Assembly: GCA_012521995.1 (NCBI GenBank)
Contig: JAAYLH010000048.1
Location: 1 to 62,074, forward strand
Direction: 5' to 3'
Length of the DNA stretch: 62,074 bases
From: Bacteroidales bacterium
GTDB taxonomy: Bacteria > Bacteroidota > Bacteroidia > Bacteroidales > UBA7960
This document shows, in pieces, positions 51,091 to 59,432 of this stretch; within the stretch, counting starts at the first letter, position 1, and every line of letters starts with the position of its first letter. The translations under genes were made by a program, and so were the position numbers. Below the pieces are notes generated by a model. It saw only the letters and a program-made list of their open reading frames with translations, made no database searches and was not told where the DNA came from.

Positions 51091-51738
51091 TCAGATGTCG
51101 ATGATCTTGTTTTTGATGGCAAATTTGATCAATTCAACCGAGTTTTTCATATTTGTTTTCTGCAGGATATGGTTTTTGTGCGATTCAATGGTGCGCACAC
51201 TCAGGAACAACTTGTCGGCAATTTCACTGTTGTTGTAACCCTCGGCAAAAAGCTGAAGCACTTCCAATTCTCGGCGGGTAAGCTCAGGGAAGGGGCTGCT
51301 GGTTTTTTTCTTTTTATTTGAATAATTTCTGACAATTTCGTCAGAGATCTTGGTGTGGAAATAGTTTTTACCGCCATAAAGAGCAGTGATGGCTTCCACC
51401 AGTTCTTCTGAGGCGACATCCTTGGGCACATAGCCGTCGGCGCCGGCATCAATGGCATCCGAGATATTGTCGTAATCGGCATGCATCGAAAGGATAAGTA
51501 CTTTGATGTCGGGATACTTTTTCTTGATGATCTCAGTAGTTTCAATGCCCGACATCTCCGGCATGCTGATGTCGAGCAGGATCACGTCGGGTACATCCTT
51601 TTCAAGCAGTGCCAAAGCTTCTTTCCCACTTTGCCCAACACCTGATACAGTAATGTTCTCGGCACTTTCCAGAAAAAGCCCAATACAATCAGTAACCAAT
51701 TTGTGGTCGTCGACTAAAGCGACTTTGATTTTTCCCAT
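51091..51738 (-). CDS. NarL/FixJ-family response regulator
   Basis: A 215-residue two-component regulator. Receiver domain 1-120 with the acidic pair in KVALVDDHKL (Asp10, Asp11), the phosphate-accepting Asp56 in DVILLDISMPEMSG and Lys106 in DGYVPKDVAS. The C-terminal LuxR-type helix-turn-helix reads LTRRELEVLQLFAEGYNNSE then IADKLFLSVRTIESHKNHIL. No histidine kinase is nearby. It shares its strand and a similar N-terminal fold with the degenerate receiver gene at 50642, and is separated from it by a terminator. Targets unknown. Confidence 0.94.
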   Translation of the reverse strand: MGKIKVALVDDHKLVTDCIGLFLESAENITVSGVGQSGKEALALLEKDVPDVILLDISMPEMSGIETTEIIKKKYPDIKVLILSMHADYDNISDAIDAGADGYVPKDVASEELVEAITALYGGKNYFHTKISDEIVRNYSNKKKKTSSPFPELTRRELEVLQLFAEGYNNSEIADKLFLSVRTIESHKNHILQKTNMKNSVELIKFAIKNKIIDI

Positions 51739-51879
51739 GGTTTTCCCCCTGATTAAAGCAATATTTCAAGGCCCGAAATGACCTGATTTCTTGCCCACAC
51801 AAAATAACAACAAGTTTGCGAAATTTGCAAAAAAATATTAATAATACGGTTAAACATAAAAATCAAGCGTCAACAGCAA

Positions 51880-52638
51880 TTATTCCTTGTGGAAAATGGC
51901 AGCTGAAGCCTGGGCCGTTGGCATGATGAGCAGGTCGTTGATGTTGACGTGTGGCGGAAGGGTGGTCACATAGGCCACAACCCCGGCCACATCATCCCCT
52001 TCCAGGGGCTTAAACCCCTTGTACACATTTTGTGCCCGTTCTTCATCGCCATGGAAACGCACTTTTGAGAATTCCGTTTTCACCGCACCCGGGCTGATTT
52101 GAGTCACCCTGATGCCGTGGCTCAGCAGGTCAATGCGCATTCCCTGGCTCAGGGCATCGACGGCATGCTTAGTGGAGCAATAAACGTTGCCCTTGGGATA
52201 AACCTCACGACCAGCGATTGAGCCAATATTGATGATGTGCCCTGTTTTGCGTGCTTTCATGCCGGGGGCCACAGCCCGGGTGACGTACAACAAGCCCTTG
52301 ATGTTGGTGTCAATCATTTGCTCCCAGTCTTCCAGGCTGCCCTCTTCGATGGGGTCGAGTCCTAGGGCAAGTCCTGCATTGTTGATCAGGATGTCTATCT
52401 CTTTCCATTCCTCAGAGAGCCCGTCAATTGCTGCCCTTACATCGTGGTTGTTGCGTACGTCGAAGTCCAGGACGAGGACAGCCACTTCATGGGTGTTCTC
52501 GATTTCTTTCTTTAAATTTTCCAAACGGTTAACCCGCCTCCCTGTTAGGATCAGCTTGTGACCCAAAGAAGCAAATCGCATGGCGCAAGCCCTGCCAATG
52601 CCACTGGTAGCTCCCGTGATCATGGTAATTTTTGTCAT
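51880..52638 (-). CDS. Short-chain dehydrogenase/reductase (YdfG-like)
   Basis: A 252-residue NADP-type SDR. Motifs: ITMITGATSGIGRACAMRFA (GxxxGxG), ILINNAGLALGL (NNAG), INIGSIAGREVYPKGN (Ser) and VYCSTKHAVDALSQ (Tyr-x-x-x-Lys). Residues 14-21 after the glycine motif (LILTGRRVNRL, Arg-Arg) favour NADPH. It resembles the YdfG group acting on 3-hydroxy acids such as serine and on malonic semialdehyde. Start ATG 52638 overlaps the stop of the upstream membrane-protein gene as ATGA, so translation is coupled. The long frame from 52749 is not used. Confidence 0.9.
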   Translation of the reverse strand: MTKITMITGATSGIGRACAMRFASLGHKLILTGRRVNRLENLKKEIENTHEVAVLVLDFDVRNNHDVRAAIDGLSEEWKEIDILINNAGLALGLDPIEEGSLEDWEQMIDTNIKGLLYVTRAVAPGMKARKTGHIINIGSIAGREVYPKGNVYCSTKHAVDALSQGMRIDLLSHGIRVTQISPGAVKTEFSKVRFHGDEERAQNVYKGFKPLEGDDVAGVVAYVTTLPPHVNINDLLIMPTAQASAAIFHKE

Positions 52639-53990
52639 GGTGTTTTGGTATTTTGATTGGGAAATTTTTTTTGAAAAGATATTATTTTTGTTGATAAATT
52701 CTTTAGGAAACTTTTCTCGAGGGGAACGATGCCGATAAAGCTCATCCACAGAAAGGGGAGGGCGGGAATCTTAAACCTTACGAGGGTGCCATAGACCTGG
52801 GTGGTAATCCCAATGAAAACAAACAATACAAGGGTGAACCAGATTCCGAACCACTCCATCCGTCCCGGCCTTTTATTCCGGAAAGCGTATAGGCCCAACA
52901 GGATTATCATAAGCAGGATGGCCAGGTTTTCGATAGCGGCTGAAAGGATGATTGGGTTAGCGCTGTCGAGCAGGTGGGGTCGGAACAGGACGTTAAGCAG
53001 GGCCCTGGGGATATATGCCAGGATGCTAACAAAGTTGGGTTCAAGGAATACTTGGTGGATGAGGCTTCCCGCCTTAACATATACCGAAAAGCGCATATAG
53101 AAATTCTGTCTTTTTGCCAGGATGGCAAAGGGGTCGAATTGCGGAAACAACCATGCAATGACCATGACCACCAAAACCGAGAGCAGGATGAGCCCGGGAA
53201 AAATGATCGCGGGTGAGGGCCTTTTCAGTTTTCCCGCAAGGTGAAAGGCCAACAGGCAGGGTATCAGCAGTAAGAGCACATAAACCTTTAGCAAAAGGAG
53301 CAGGAAGCTTAGTGCAGCAAAAAAAAGGTATTGCCATCCTTTGAGGCGCTCGCCCGAGAGGATCCTGTCGGAATAAAATACGAAAAAGCCCATCACAGGG
53401 ATCAGGAGGATTTCCTTGATAAGGCCTGATCCCCAGAAGATGATGGAAGGAAAAAGGAAAATTCCGATGGCAAGAAAGGGGATCTTGCTTTGCTTCAGGT
53501 GGCGGAGGCCAAATTTATAAATGGCTACCAGGCCTGCCAGGGAAAAAAAGTTTGCAATGACCGAGTTCACGTGTATCTTGCCAAACGACAGCAGGTTCAG
53601 TAAGGCGTTGTACCTGATCATAAGCCTGTTGTCGTTATAAACGGGATACAGCTCGGGATCCCACCAATAAGGCATTTTGTCGTAGTAGGCCTGCAGGTGG
53701 GGCGCATCGGCGCCAATGCCTGTGAGCATCCGCAAGTAATCCGTGAGTTTGTGGCGCAGGGCTCCCGAAAGGACTCTGCTTTCGTTGAAGTACCGGTAGA
53801 TGTCGGCCGTGTGTGGCTCGTAGTAATAAGTATAGATGAAAATAAAGACGGCACCGGCTATGACCTTGATCAGAAACAGCGCCACCAGGGTTTTGTAGTT
53901 GAGTCCGGGCACACCCCTGAAGAAGGGCATGTGTTTTATCGCAAGCAATAAGAGATATATCCAGAGGATGGAATAGAGGGCTTCTATCAT
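52635..53990 (-). CDS. Polytopic membrane protein of unknown function
   Basis: A 451-residue inner-membrane protein with about ten to eleven predicted helices (for example SILWIYLLLLAIKHMPFFRG, VALFLIKVIAGAVFIFIYTY, IPFLAIGIFLFPSIIFWGSG, LLLLLKVYVLLLLIPCLLAF). The periplasmic loop YYYEPHTADIYRYF and a long loop with MPYWWDPELYPVYN recall envelope glycosyltransferase or polymerase-type membrane proteins of Bacteroidetes, but I do not recognise a family. Start ATG 53990 (MIEALYSILW) rather than TTG 53999. A TATCTTTG -7 box lies at 53997-54004, immediately before the start. Coupled to the downstream SDR. Confidence 0.75.
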   Translation of the reverse strand: MIEALYSILWIYLLLLAIKHMPFFRGVPGLNYKTLVALFLIKVIAGAVFIFIYTYYYEPHTADIYRYFNESRVLSGALRHKLTDYLRMLTGIGADAPHLQAYYDKMPYWWDPELYPVYNDNRLMIRYNALLNLLSFGKIHVNSVIANFFSLAGLVAIYKFGLRHLKQSKIPFLAIGIFLFPSIIFWGSGLIKEILLIPVMGFFVFYSDRILSGERLKGWQYLFFAALSFLLLLLKVYVLLLLIPCLLAFHLAGKLKRPSPAIIFPGLILLSVLVVMVIAWLFPQFDPFAILAKRQNFYMRFSVYVKAGSLIHQVFLEPNFVSILAYIPRALLNVLFRPHLLDSANPIILSAAIENLAILLMIILLGLYAFRNKRPGRMEWFGIWFTLVLFVFIGITTQVYGTLVRFKIPALPFLWMSFIGIVPLEKSFLKNLSTKIISFQKKFPNQNTKTP

Positions 53991-54027
53991 GGCATTCAAA
54001 GATAATTGTTAATTGCCAAAGAAATGT

Positions 54028-54058
54028 TTCCGCAGCTTGGCTTTGTTGCTTATTTTTG
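54028..54058 (+). promoter_or_regulatory. Putative promoter of purL
   Basis: TATTTTTG (54051-54058) fits TAnnTTTG; TTTC, a weak -33 TTTG match, starts at 54027 with a 20-nt spacer. ATG at 54085 would have about a 20-nt leader. Confidence 0.35.
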
Positions 54059-54084
54059 CCAAAAAAATAAAAACTTCGCTTCCC

Positions 54085-56322
54085 ATGGAATCATCCATCC
54101 ACGATTTTCCTGCCGGACTAGAAACTGCAAAACAACTGGGTCTCTTGCCCGAAGAGTATGACAAGATCTGTGAACTTCTGGGCCGTGAGCCTAATTTTAC
54201 TGAGCTGAGTGTGTATTCTGTAATGTGGTCTGAGCATTGTTCTTATAAGAATTCGATCAAGTGGCTGAAGACGCTTCCGCGCAAGGGGCCACATCTCTTG
54301 GTGGAGGCCGGGGATGAGAATGCAGGTTTGGTTGATCTTGGGGATGGGCTGGCCTGTGCTTTCAAGATTGAATCGCACAACCACCCTTCGGCCCTTGAGC
54401 CATATCAGGGTGCTGCCACTGGAGTAGGAGGCATCAACCGCGACATCTTCACCATGGGAGCCCGCCCCATTGCACAGCTCAACTCGCTTAGGTTTGGCAA
54501 CCCTGCCCTGGAGCGCACCAAATGGCTGCTCAAAGGGGTGGTAAAGGGCATCGGCGACTATGGCAATGCCTTTGGAGTGCCTGTTGTGGGAGGTGAGGTT
54601 TCGTTTGACGATTGCTATAATACCAATCCCCTGGTCAATGCAATGTCCGTGGGTATTGTTAAATCGGGGAATACCATTTCGGCCATTTCGGAAGGGGTGG
54701 GCAATCCTGTTTTTATAGTGGGCTCGGCTACAGGGAAGGACGGCATCCACGGTGCGACCTTTGCTTCAGAGGACATTACTGAGGCTTCTGCCGATAAAAT
54801 CCCAGCGGTACAGGTGGGCGACCCGTTCCAGGAAAAACTGCTGCTGGAAGCTTCTCTGGAGGTTATCAAGACCGGCGCCGTGGTAGGTATGCAGGATATG
54901 GGGGCCGCAGGCATTACTTGCTCAACCAGCGAAATGTCGGCCAAGGGGAAGCACGGTATGGTGATTCACCTGGATAAGGTCCCGATGCGTCAGAAGAATA
55001 TGCATCCCTTCGAAATTCTGCTGAGCGAATCGCAGGAACGTATGTTGTTGGTAGTCCATAAAGGCCGTGAAGAAGAGGTTGAGAAAGTTTTCGAGAAGTG
55101 GGATCTCAACTGTGTTCAGATCGGTGAAGTGATAGAGGGTGATGTGCTGAAGTATTATATGCATGGCGAACTCGTTGCGCAGGTTTCGGCAGATTCTCTT
55201 GTATTGGGAGGTGGCGCGCCCGTTTATGAACGGGAGTATCGCGAGCCTGCCTATTTTAAGGAAAAGGATCAGTTTAGCATGGACCAGGTGAAGGAGCCCC
55301 GCGATTTGAAAAAGGTAGCTCATTTCCTGCTTGGCTCACACAATGTCGCTTCCAAGAAATGGGTTATCGATCAGTATGATACCATGGTGGGGACCAAAAA
55401 TATGAGCACCAATTGTCCTTCGGATGCAGGGATCGTTAACCTGAAGGGTACCAATAAGGCCCTGGCCCTTACGGTTGACTGTAACGCGCGTTATGTTCAT
55501 GCGGATCCCGAAAAGGGTTGCTCTATTGCTGTAGCCGAAGCGGCACGCAACATCGTTTGCAGCGGTGGCGTACCTTCTGCCATCACCAATTGTCTGAATT
55601 TTGGAAATCCCTATAACCCCGAAGTGTATTGGCAATTTGTAGGCGCCATTAAGGGGATGAGCAAGGCTTGTACAAAATTTGAAACCCCAGTAACAGGTGG
55701 CAATGTAAGCTTTTACAACCAGGTGACCATTAACGGGAAAACAGAGCCTGTATTTCCCACCCCGACCATAGGTATGATGGGGGTGGTGGAAGATAAGGCC
55801 CACATCACCGGACTGGGCTTCCGGGAGGAAGGCGACCTGATTTATCTGCTCGGCCTGCCGCGTAATGACATAAACTGCTCAGAATACCTTTATAATTACC
55901 ACAAAGTTAAGCTTTCCCCACCTCCGTATTTTGATCTTGAAGAAGAATACAAACTCCAGCAGGGGCTGAAAAATCTCATTCGTGAAGGGCTGATTGAATC
56001 GGCCCACGATGTAGCGGATGGGGGATTGTTTGTGACCCTTTTCGAGTCAGCCAGGGTCAACGGGCTTGGGTTCAACATTGATACGGACCCTGAATACCGC
56101 AAGGATGCTTTCCTGTTTGGAGAAAGTCAGAGCAGGGTGGTGGTATCCATTTTGCCTGACAACGAAGGTGAGTTTGCTGCCCTATGTGCAATGAAGGGCC
56201 TTGATTTTTCACTCCTGGGAGAAGTCAGGGGTGTAGAAGCCGTTGTTGATGGGGAATCGTATGGCAGCATTGAAGAACTGTATGAGTTGTTTGAAAGCGT
56301 GATTCCCAAAATGATGGCATAA
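54085..56322 (+). CDS. purL: PurL, phosphoribosylformylglycinamidine synthase large (synthetase) subunit
   Basis: A 745-residue small-type PurL that makes FGAM from FGAR, ATP and the ammonia supplied by PurQ, with PurS. Seen: SVYSVMWSEHCSYKNSIKWL, GDGLACAFKIESHNHPSALE, GGINRDIFTMGARPIAQLNS, VGGEVSFDDCYNTNPLVNAM, QDMGAAGITCSTSEMSAKG, and the second half with NCLNFGNPYNPEVYWQFVGA and SAHDVADGGLFVTLFESARV. Length is that of the PurL used with separate PurQ and PurS. Start ATG 54085 (MESSIHDFPAG). Neither purQ nor purS is in the window. Confidence 0.96.
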   Translation: MESSIHDFPAGLETAKQLGLLPEEYDKICELLGREPNFTELSVYSVMWSEHCSYKNSIKWLKTLPRKGPHLLVEAGDENAGLVDLGDGLACAFKIESHNHPSALEPYQGAATGVGGINRDIFTMGARPIAQLNSLRFGNPALERTKWLLKGVVKGIGDYGNAFGVPVVGGEVSFDDCYNTNPLVNAMSVGIVKSGNTISAISEGVGNPVFIVGSATGKDGIHGATFASEDITEASADKIPAVQVGDPFQEKLLLEASLEVIKTGAVVGMQDMGAAGITCSTSEMSAKGKHGMVIHLDKVPMRQKNMHPFEILLSESQERMLLVVHKGREEEVEKVFEKWDLNCVQIGEVIEGDVLKYYMHGELVAQVSADSLVLGGGAPVYEREYREPAYFKEKDQFSMDQVKEPRDLKKVAHFLLGSHNVASKKWVIDQYDTMVGTKNMSTNCPSDAGIVNLKGTNKALALTVDCNARYVHADPEKGCSIAVAEAARNIVCSGGVPSAITNCLNFGNPYNPEVYWQFVGAIKGMSKACTKFETPVTGGNVSFYNQVTINGKTEPVFPTPTIGMMGVVEDKAHITGLGFREEGDLIYLLGLPRNDINCSEYLYNYHKVKLSPPPYFDLEEEYKLQQGLKNLIREGLIESAHDVADGGLFVTLFESARVNGLGFNIDTDPEYRKDAFLFGESQSRVVVSILPDNEGEFAALCAMKGLDFSLLGEVRGVEAVVDGESYGSIEELYELFESVIPKMMA

Positions 56323-56399
56323 CGGCCGGTTTTCCGTCGTTTCTATGTTTCCGGGCCGCGTTCACCTTGGGCGATTGCCAGTGCAAATGATGTAAAGGT

Positions 56400-57347
56400 T
56401 TACCTGGTGTGGAGATGTTCATTCATCCATTCGAGCAGGTACATAAAGACCTTTTCTTTCTCTGTTTCGTGAAACATTTCGTGCCTTCCCCTGAAGATTT
56501 TTACCTTGAGGTTCTGAAACCGTTGCTTGTAGAACTCCCTGTGAATTTTCATGGCATCCTTTCCGAAATGTCCTACCGGGTCGTCTTGGCCGCCCATGAT
56601 CAGCAAGGGGAGGGTCTTACGGTATTTCAGGTTGTGATGGGCTTTTTTCATTGCGGTAATACCCTTTGCCAGGTTGTTGTAAAAGGCCACCGAGCAATCA
56701 AATCCGCAATAAGGGTCCCTTGCATACTCATCCACTTCTTCGCGGCTTGAGGAAATCCATTCAAAAGGAGTGGGGCGGGGCTTGAAGTGACGGTTAAAGC
56801 TGAGGAAGAATATTTTATTGAACCATTTACTAACCTTATTGGGGCCGTAAAAGAGTTTTTGTGTCCTGACTACCAGTCCCAGCGCCTTTAGCAGTCCGCC
56901 AGGCATTTCAAAGGTTCCCGACAGCACCAGCCCTTGTATGTAAACGGGGTAAACGGCAATGAAATGCCGTGCCAGGATGGAGCCCATGCTATGCCCCAGA
57001 AGGAAAACAGGGACCTCAGGCTGGTTTTTCTTAATGTGGGTGTACAGGGTACGCGCGTTTTCAAGCATGATCTCCCAGCCGCGGCTGTCCGGGATGAATC
57101 CCAACCGTTCAAGGTTGCCCGCCGTTTGCCCATGCCCCGGGTGGTCGTTGATGAAAACACCGTATCCGCTTTCGGCAAGAAACAAAGCCAACTCGTGATA
57201 ACGGCCGTGATGCTCAGCCATCCCATACAAGATTTGCAAAATGCCCTTGGGCTTTCCCGATGAGGGCAAATAGCTTTTTACAAAGAACCTTTCCTGAGAG
57301 GTGCTGCTCAGGAAATAGGTTTGTTCCTTTACGATTGGTGCTTCCAT
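56400..57347 (-). CDS. Alpha/beta hydrolase, monoglyceride-lipase-like
   Basis: A 315-residue cytoplasmic serine hydrolase of the Hydrolase_4 group. Seen: GILQILYGMAEHHGRYHELA, YGVFINDHPGHGQTAGN (DHpGHG), the nucleophile Ser120 in VFLLGHSMGSILAR, an acid in GGQDDPVGHFG and His in FRGRHEMFHE. These match lysophospholipase/monoacylglycerol lipase-like enzymes. Start ATG 57347 (MEAPIVKEQ). Convergent with purL. Substrate not determinable. Confidence 0.9.
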   Translation of the reverse strand: MEAPIVKEQTYFLSSTSQERFFVKSYLPSSGKPKGILQILYGMAEHHGRYHELALFLAESGYGVFINDHPGHGQTAGNLERLGFIPDSRGWEIMLENARTLYTHIKKNQPEVPVFLLGHSMGSILARHFIAVYPVYIQGLVLSGTFEMPGGLLKALGLVVRTQKLFYGPNKVSKWFNKIFFLSFNRHFKPRPTPFEWISSSREEVDEYARDPYCGFDCSVAFYNNLAKGITAMKKAHHNLKYRKTLPLLIMGGQDDPVGHFGKDAMKIHREFYKQRFQNLKVKIFRGRHEMFHETEKEKVFMYLLEWMNEHLHTR

Positions 57348-57539
57348 AAGGTAAATTTTTAGTATTTCCCTGCCAATGAGCTATTTTTCGGAAATGTTGT
57401 ATTTTTGCCACCCTGTAACCCATTCCGCAAAAGGCAGGACCCTGGCTTGTATTCCCCAAAATTATCAAACTTATTGTTTGGTTTTGAGGAAACGTTTAAA
57501 TAATGGACAGTGAGCTGAAGGGGAAAGGGATTTTTGTTC

Positions 57540-57983
57540 ATGTATTATTTAGGTCATTTGAAAAAGCAGGAAAAACCACATTTCGGGAAGCCTCTTATGC
57601 CCTGGCAAAGGCGCTTACTGCTGGCCTGCGGGATCATCTCGCTTGGCCTAGGGCTAATTGGCATTCCCTTGCCCTTGCTGCCCACCACGCCTTTCCTGCT
57701 TTTGTCGGCCTGGTGCTTTGCCCGCAGCTCCGAGCGGTTTTACCAGTGGTTGCTGAATCACCGATATTTTGGGAAAAGCATCCGTAACTACCGGATGAAG
57801 GGAGGAGTCAGTCTGGGGGTAAAGATCGGGGCAATCACCCTTTTATGGCTAACCATTTTGTTTTCAGTGATCTTCGTTGTGAACCTTTGGTGGGTAAGGG
57901 GGCTGCTGCTTGCCATTGCCATAGGGGTCACCATCCATATATGGGCATTGAAAACCATTCGTGCAGAAGAGAATGAAGCATAG
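57540..57983 (+). CDS. YbaN family (DUF454) membrane protein
   Basis: A 147-residue inner-membrane protein of the DUF454 family with unknown role. Seen: a conserved N-terminal part with GLIGIPLPLLPTTPFLLLSA and CFARSSERFYQWLLNHRYFG, then YRMKGGVSLGVKIGAITLLW and two hydrophobic helices. ATG at 57540 is preferred; the TTG at 57534 adds only two residues. A purine-rich AAGGGGAAAGGGA run lies just before it. Single gene. Confidence 0.85.
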   Translation: MYYLGHLKKQEKPHFGKPLMPWQRRLLLACGIISLGLGLIGIPLPLLPTTPFLLLSAWCFARSSERFYQWLLNHRYFGKSIRNYRMKGGVSLGVKIGAITLLWLTILFSVIFVVNLWWVRGLLLAIAIGVTIHIWALKTIRAEENEA

Positions 57984-58114
57984 GGAAGAAGGTCTGTTTC
58001 CCGAATTCCGCTAAAAGAAAGTGCAAGGAAAAGGCCGCCAAGGCTTGAAATGCAGCTGGACGACCTGAACCTTATCCACCCTGAGGCGGAATATTTTATC
58101 TTTGAGTAAGGTGC

Positions 58115-58612
58115 TTAATGGCCGCCCTGGCCTGTATGCACGTGTCCGTGTGAAACTTCCTCCGGGCTTGCATCCCGTGCTTCCAGCACTTCGCCTTTGA
58201 AATGCAGGTCAAGGCCTGCAAGGGGGTGATTGAAATCCATCTTAACGGTTTCCTCGCTTACTTCAACCACTTTACCGTTCAATGGATTGCCCTCCTGGTC
58301 CCGCATGGGAACCGTATTGCCAATTTCCAGCATATCAGTTGCAAGTTCGCCATCGATTACAAAAACACTTTTGGGAAGATCTACGACGGCTTCCTTGTTC
58401 ACAGGGCCATAGGCCTGATCAGCAGCAATGATGAATTCGAAGGGGTCGCCCTGATTCAGGTGAGCTACCTGGTTTTCAAATTCGGGGATTAGGTTGCCCG
58501 TCCCAAAAAGAAACTGCGCAGGGTTTGCCTTTTCGGCGGTTTCAATGATGTCTCCCTGGGCGCTGCCAGAGCGTAATTCGTAGGTTAATGAAATAACTTT
58601 CGCTTGAGCCAT
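58115..58612 (-). CDS. FKBP-type peptidyl-prolyl isomerase, SlyD-like
   Basis: A 165-residue isomerase and chaperone. FKBP core around QFLFGTGNLIPEFENQVAHL, then DPFEFIIAADQAYGPVNKEA and the insert-in-flap region (VVDLPKSVFVIDGELATDML), returning with GKVVEVSEETVKMDFNHPLA and GLDLHFKGEVLEARDAS. The C-terminus EEVSHGHVHTGQGGH is short and histidine-rich, so metal binding, as in SlyD, is possible. Start ATG 58612 (MAQAKVISL). Secure family call. Confidence 0.93.
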   Translation of the reverse strand: MAQAKVISLTYELRSGSAQGDIIETAEKANPAQFLFGTGNLIPEFENQVAHLNQGDPFEFIIAADQAYGPVNKEAVVDLPKSVFVIDGELATDMLEIGNTVPMRDQEGNPLNGKVVEVSEETVKMDFNHPLAGLDLHFKGEVLEARDASPEEVSHGHVHTGQGGH

Positions 58613-58812
58613 AAAAAATAGGTTACGGTTAAAAAATCAATGGGATGACCGCCCTTTAGAGCAAGGCATCCCTGTTTGTGAATGTTCTGCGAAGATAAAC
58701 AAAATGTAATTTTATAAGCCCTTGAAAATGTTTATTTTTGCAGCCAATACCTGTAGTGCCTACGCAATGGCCGATGGAAGATGAAAAAACATAAATATTT
58801 ATTTGTTTTTTC

Positions 58813-58845
58813 TTTGGGATTGTTTGGGAAAATTTTGTAATTTTG
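58813..58845 (+). promoter_or_regulatory. Promoter of rpmG
   Basis: TTTG (58813-58816), 21-nt spacer, TAATTTTG (58838-58845): a good Bacteroidetes promoter. It gives an rpmG leader of roughly 30 nt before the ATG at 58880. Confidence 0.5.
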
Positions 58846-58879
58846 CGCTCCTGAAAATTAACAATAGGAATTTATCATC

Positions 58880-59068
58880 ATGGCAAAGAAAACGAAAGAA
58901 GCGCGGGTGCAGGTTATCATGGAATGCACCGAGCACAAAGACAGCGGCTTGCCGGGTACTTCCAGGTACATTACCACCAAGAACAAGAAGAACACCCCCG
59001 AGCGCCTTGAGCTCAAAAAATATAACCCCATTTTACGGAAAATGACCGTTCACAGAGAAATTAAATAA
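58880..59068 (+). CDS. rpmG: 50S ribosomal protein L33
   Basis: A 62-residue ribosomal protein: [40 protein letters not shown] and [13 protein letters not shown]. It has only one cysteine, so it is the zinc-free form of L33 that does not need Zn. Its upstream neighbour in many Bacteroidetes is rpmB (L28), which I do not find before it here. It is followed 11 bp later by the DUF4295 gene. Confidence 0.94.
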   Translation: MAKKTKEARVQVIMECTEHKDSGLPGTSRYITTKNKKNTPERLELKKYNPILRKMTVHREIK

Positions 59069-59079
59069 CCCTTTGAATT

Positions 59080-59235
59080 ATGGCAAAGAAAGTTGTTGCA
59101 ACCCTTAAGACCGATACCGGAAACGGTTTCGCCAAAGTGATCAGGATGAATAAATCCGATAAGACCGGAGCCTATTCCTTCAGTGAAGATATCATTGCTT
59201 CTGATAAAGTGAAAGATTATTTCAGCAAGAAATAA
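59080..59235 (+). CDS. Small DUF4295 protein
   Basis: A 51-residue basic protein. Sequence features: MAKKVVATLKTDTGNG, KVIRMNKSDKTGAYSFSED and DYFSKK. This family is small, lysine-rich and found next to rpmG in Bacteroidetes; a ribosome-associated role is suspected but not shown. ATG 59080, stop 59233-59235. Co-transcribed with rpmG (11 bp apart), then a terminator. Family recognition is good. Confidence 0.85.
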   Translation: MAKKVVATLKTDTGNGFAKVIRMNKSDKTGAYSFSEDIIASDKVKDYFSKK

Positions 59236-59262
59236 AGCCTTCCTTCTTACAAAATTTATGGT

Positions 59263-59302
59263 CAGACCTGTCCTATTCCTTAGGGCAGGTCTGATTTTGT
59301 TT
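59263..59302 (+). terminator. Terminator of the rpmG-DUF4295 transcript
   Basis: CAGACCTG (59263-59270) and CAGGTCTG (59286-59293) form an 8-bp stem extended by TCCT/AGG, followed by ATTTTGTTTT. Ends the unit before ftsY. Confidence 0.7.
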
Positions 59303-59382
59303 TCTGAATAATCGCAACCCATACCGTTTTTGAAAAGGGAATTGCATTTGCTCCCTTCTCAATCCTTTAAATACAATGGCAC

Positions 59383-59410
59383 TTGGCTTGTATTAAATTC
59401 ATTAACTTTG
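59383..59410 (+). promoter_or_regulatory. Promoter of ftsY
   Basis: TTG (59383-59385), 17-nt spacer, TAACTTTG (59403-59410). This gives a short leader before the ATG at 59433. Confidence 0.45.
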
Positions 59411-59432
59411 TGCGGATAAATCACCGAAGAAA

